A stretch of DNA of 64,000 nucleotides from Granulicella sapmiensis. GTDB lineage: Bacteria; Acidobacteriota; Terriglobia; Terriglobales; Acidobacteriaceae. Position numbers and translations under genes: made by a program. The DNA lies in the NCBI GenBank assembly GCA_026225395.1, contig JAMFSR010000011.1, positions 1 to 64,000 of the forward strand, in the 5' to 3' direction. Shown in pieces: positions 62,212 to 64,000 of this stretch (position 1 is its first letter; every line of letters starts with the position of its first letter). The notes under the pieces were generated by a model that ran no database searches, was not told where the DNA came from, and saw only the letters and a program-made list of their open reading frames with translations.

Positions 62212-63858
62212 ATGAAGCAACCGTGTAACCGAATCATTGTCGCACTCGTCTTTGCCCTTACCGCAACGTCCAGTCTTTGCGCGCAGACATCCTGTAAATC
62301 CCTTCGCCACGTCGCGATTCCCGCGGCATCCATAGGCCTCGCTACTACGGGTGCTGTTGTGACCTCGGCTTCGCATGGCCATGAAGAGGGGACGGGATAC
62401 TGCAAGGTGCTCGGCCGTATTCACCCCGTCGATCCCGCGGCTGACGATATTCGCTTTGAGCTGAACCTTCCGGACAACTGGAACTCGAAGGCGCTTCAGA
62501 TTGGCGGAGGCACATTCGATGGCTATCTGGCGGCTGCTGCCGGGCGGGGAAGGACAGCTGTCGGCATCAAGTCCGCAATGCCGCCGCTGGCGCAGGGTTA
62601 CGCTACGTTTGGGTCGGACGCAGGCCATCATACGAGCTACTTTCCGCTGCCCGATGCGATCAATGCCGTCAACGCCAGGTTCGCGCGCAACAAGGAGATG
62701 CAGCAGAACTTCGCGGGAGATGCGCTGAAGAAGGTCCACGACGTTGTGGTCGTTCTCCTGAAACAGCGCTACGGTCAAACGGCGACCCGCATGTATTTCA
62801 TCGGGGGATCTACGGGCGGGCGCGAGGCGCTCAAGGTAGCGCAGCGCTATCCGAACGACTATGACGGGGTTCTTGCGGCCTATGCTGCCTGGGACCAGAT
62901 CGAGCTCGATCTGCAGTTCATACGCACGGCGCAGGCGCTCTATGCGCACGGCGGCTATCTTGGCTACTCCCAGACCAAGCTGATCCAGCACACGGTGATG
63001 AAAGCCTGCGACGCGCAGGATGGTCTGCGGGACGGCATCGTGTCCGATCCTGATGGATGTCATGTTGACCCGGCAACGCTGCGCTGCCCGGACGGTCATG
63101 CGCATCACGGATGTCTTTCCGATGCCCAGCTTCATACACTGGTTACGTTCGCGACGCCGCAGCGGACTACAACGCCTGTGTCGGATGGTGTCGAATCCAT
63201 CCCTGGCTACAACGTGCTTTCCGGCGCGGACCTGACGACTGCTCTCGGGATCCTTCCGTTTCCGCTGCACAATCCCGTTTTTCTCTTCAACTCTTTCGGC
63301 TATGTGATCGGGTCGGATGTGCTGCGGAACTTCCTTACGGTGGGGCCGCACTATGATGCTCGCAACTTCGATACGACGACCGGCCAGCCCAAATCGGCGG
63401 ATACGTCGTACGCTCCCGGCGGCGCGGGCATATGGCATGCGGAGGTGATGCAGCAGGCGCTGGAAGTGGATGCGACCAATGCCAACCTTGCGCCGTTTGT
63501 GGAGCATGGCGGCAAGCTGATCCTGGTGCATGGCACTACGGACAACATCATTCCTACGAACTCTTCGGTGGACTACTACCGTCGGCTGCAGTCGACGATG
63601 GGAGTGGAACGAACGGCTTCGTTTGCGCGGTTGTATATCATCCCGGGATTGGGGCATGGGTTTGGGAAGTTCGATGCGGGGTTCGATACGGTAGGGACGC
63701 TGGATGCGTGGGTGGATCGCGGGGTTACGCCACGGGATTTGGTGGTGATGGATAACCACTCGGGGCGGACGCGGCCTTTGTGTGAGTATCCGGCTTATCC
63801 ACGGTATGAGGCGGGTGATCCGAAGGTGGCAGGGAGTTTTCGGTGTGTGCGGCCTTAA
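62212..63858 (+). CDS. Tannase/feruloyl esterase-family hydrolase, secreted
   Basis: A 548-residue alpha/beta hydrolase of the tannase/feruloyl esterase family. Signal peptide residues 1-25 (IIVALVFALTATSSLCAQ). A Cys-rich mature N-terminus (TSCKSL, GTGYCKVLG), then LPDNWNSKALQIGGG, the nucleophile Ser in FIGGSTGGREAL, the calcium-site CDAQDGLRDGIVSDP, Asp in HGTTDNIIPTNSSVDYY, and His in IPGLGHGFGKF. It would cleave phenolic ester bonds of plant polymers, fitting a soil heterotroph. Divergent from the methyltransferase. Confidence 0.92.
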   Translation: MKQPCNRIIVALVFALTATSSLCAQTSCKSLRHVAIPAASIGLATTGAVVTSASHGHEEGTGYCKVLGRIHPVDPAADDIRFELNLPDNWNSKALQIGGGTFDGYLAAAAGRGRTAVGIKSAMPPLAQGYATFGSDAGHHTSYFPLPDAINAVNARFARNKEMQQNFAGDALKKVHDVVVVLLKQRYGQTATRMYFIGGSTGGREALKVAQRYPNDYDGVLAAYAAWDQIELDLQFIRTAQALYAHGGYLGYSQTKLIQHTVMKACDAQDGLRDGIVSDPDGCHVDPATLRCPDGHAHHGCLSDAQLHTLVTFATPQRTTTPVSDGVESIPGYNVLSGADLTTALGILPFPLHNPVFLFNSFGYVIGSDVLRNFLTVGPHYDARNFDTTTGQPKSADTSYAPGGAGIWHAEVMQQALEVDATNANLAPFVEHGGKLILVHGTTDNIIPTNSSVDYYRRLQSTMGVERTASFARLYIIPGLGHGFGKFDAGFDTVGTLDAWVDRGVTPRDLVVMDNHSGRTRPLCEYPAYPRYEAGDPKVAGSFRCVRP

Positions 63859-63931
63859 GATGGTGCTGGTTGGTTGGAGATCGGGACGCAGAGGTTGCGC
63901 GAAGGGCTGGCGTTGTTTCTCCTCGAAGGCC

Positions 63932-63951
63932 GGGGCTGAAGCCCCTTTTTT
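63932..63951. terminator. Short stem-loop with T-run
   Basis: GGGGCTGAAGCCCC (63932-63945) followed by six T: a 6-bp GC-rich stem with a two-base or tighter loop. It lies 74 bp after the tannase-family stop codon. Together with the next element it resembles a dispersed intergenic unit as well as a terminator. Confidence 0.6.
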
Positions 63952-63965
63952 CTGGAGGCAGGTTC

Positions 63966-63983
63966 AGTGGGCTAAAGCCCACT
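63966..63983. repeat. Inverted repeat AGTGGGCT-AA-AGCCCACT
   Basis: A perfect 8-bp palindromic stem with AA in the centre, 15 bases downstream of the preceding stem-loop. A related GGCTTTAGCCCTTTAGCCCC motif occurs at about 30090-30111 between hisF and hisA. Function unknown; possibly a member of a small repeat family. Confidence 0.5.
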
Positions 63984-64000
63984 GCTAATCCGGAGGGGCA

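Overview
The window looks like a chromosomal segment of an Acidobacteriota bacterium, most likely a member of the family Acidobacteriaceae. This rests on gene content, not on a search. There are two divergent genes for the VWFA-related 'acidobacterial' domain family, an S53 (kumamolisin-type) peptidase with Ig-like repeats, a TonB-dependent receptor, DUF2911, DUF2164 and DUF3147 proteins, high GC content, and several small dispersed intergenic repeat families. I saw no insertion sequence, prophage, integrase, CRISPR array or rRNA operon. Almost everything is housekeeping, plus one surface-polysaccharide cluster.

Layout. 1-1131: 3' part of guaB. 1406-9517: a Tat-exported Gfo/Idh oxidoreductase, an orphan domain of contractile-injection-system tape-measure type next to a GNAT acetyltransferase, a membrane glycosyltransferase, the nrnA-rbfA-DUF503 ribosome/RNA module, a stand-alone EAL phosphodiesterase and a small membrane protein. 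9804-13384: alpha-glucan phosphorylase, a Bcp-type peroxiredoxin, a polysaccharide deacetylase and tRNA-Arg(CCG). 14058-19847 (minus strand): the glycine cleavage operon gcvT-gcvH-gcvPA-x-y-gcvPB with two small unknown genes between the P-protein subunits. 20780-29238: glgC, an outer-membrane barrel, tatA, PPK2, a DMT transporter, two VWFA proteins and a type I phosphodiesterase.

29308-37286 (minus strand) is a near-complete histidine operon in the order hisI-hisG-x-hisD-hisC-hisB-DUF2164-y-hisH-hisF-hisA. It is preceded by a 27-codon leader peptide containing seven His codons (five consecutive) and then a terminator hairpin, so it looks like a classical ribosome-mediated attenuator. hisE and hisN are not in the window. 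A nearly identical 72-nt repeat lies between hisH and hisF and again between hisF and hisA.

39583-43131 encodes the secreted S53 peptidase. 43353-55386 is an exopolysaccharide/LPS-type cluster: an SLBB export protein, a Wzz-like co-polymerase, a Wzy-like polymerase, rfbB, rfbA, a VOC protein, a GT9 glycosyltransferase, a GmhB-like phosphatase, rfbC (opposite strand), an initiating sugar transferase and a second GT9. rfbD and a flippase are absent. 55386-57578 carries a DUF721 gene, gatC and gatA. The rest holds two DUF3147-like membrane proteins, pyrophosphatase, a TonB receptor, a methyltransferase and a tannase-family esterase.

The observations most worth following are the his leader/attenuator, the orphan tape-measure domain in frame with a GNAT gene, the extra genes inside the gcv and his operons, the repeat-derived coding sequence in the VOC and GT9 genes, and an anchor-like segment inserted into the last Ig-like repeat of the S53 peptidase.
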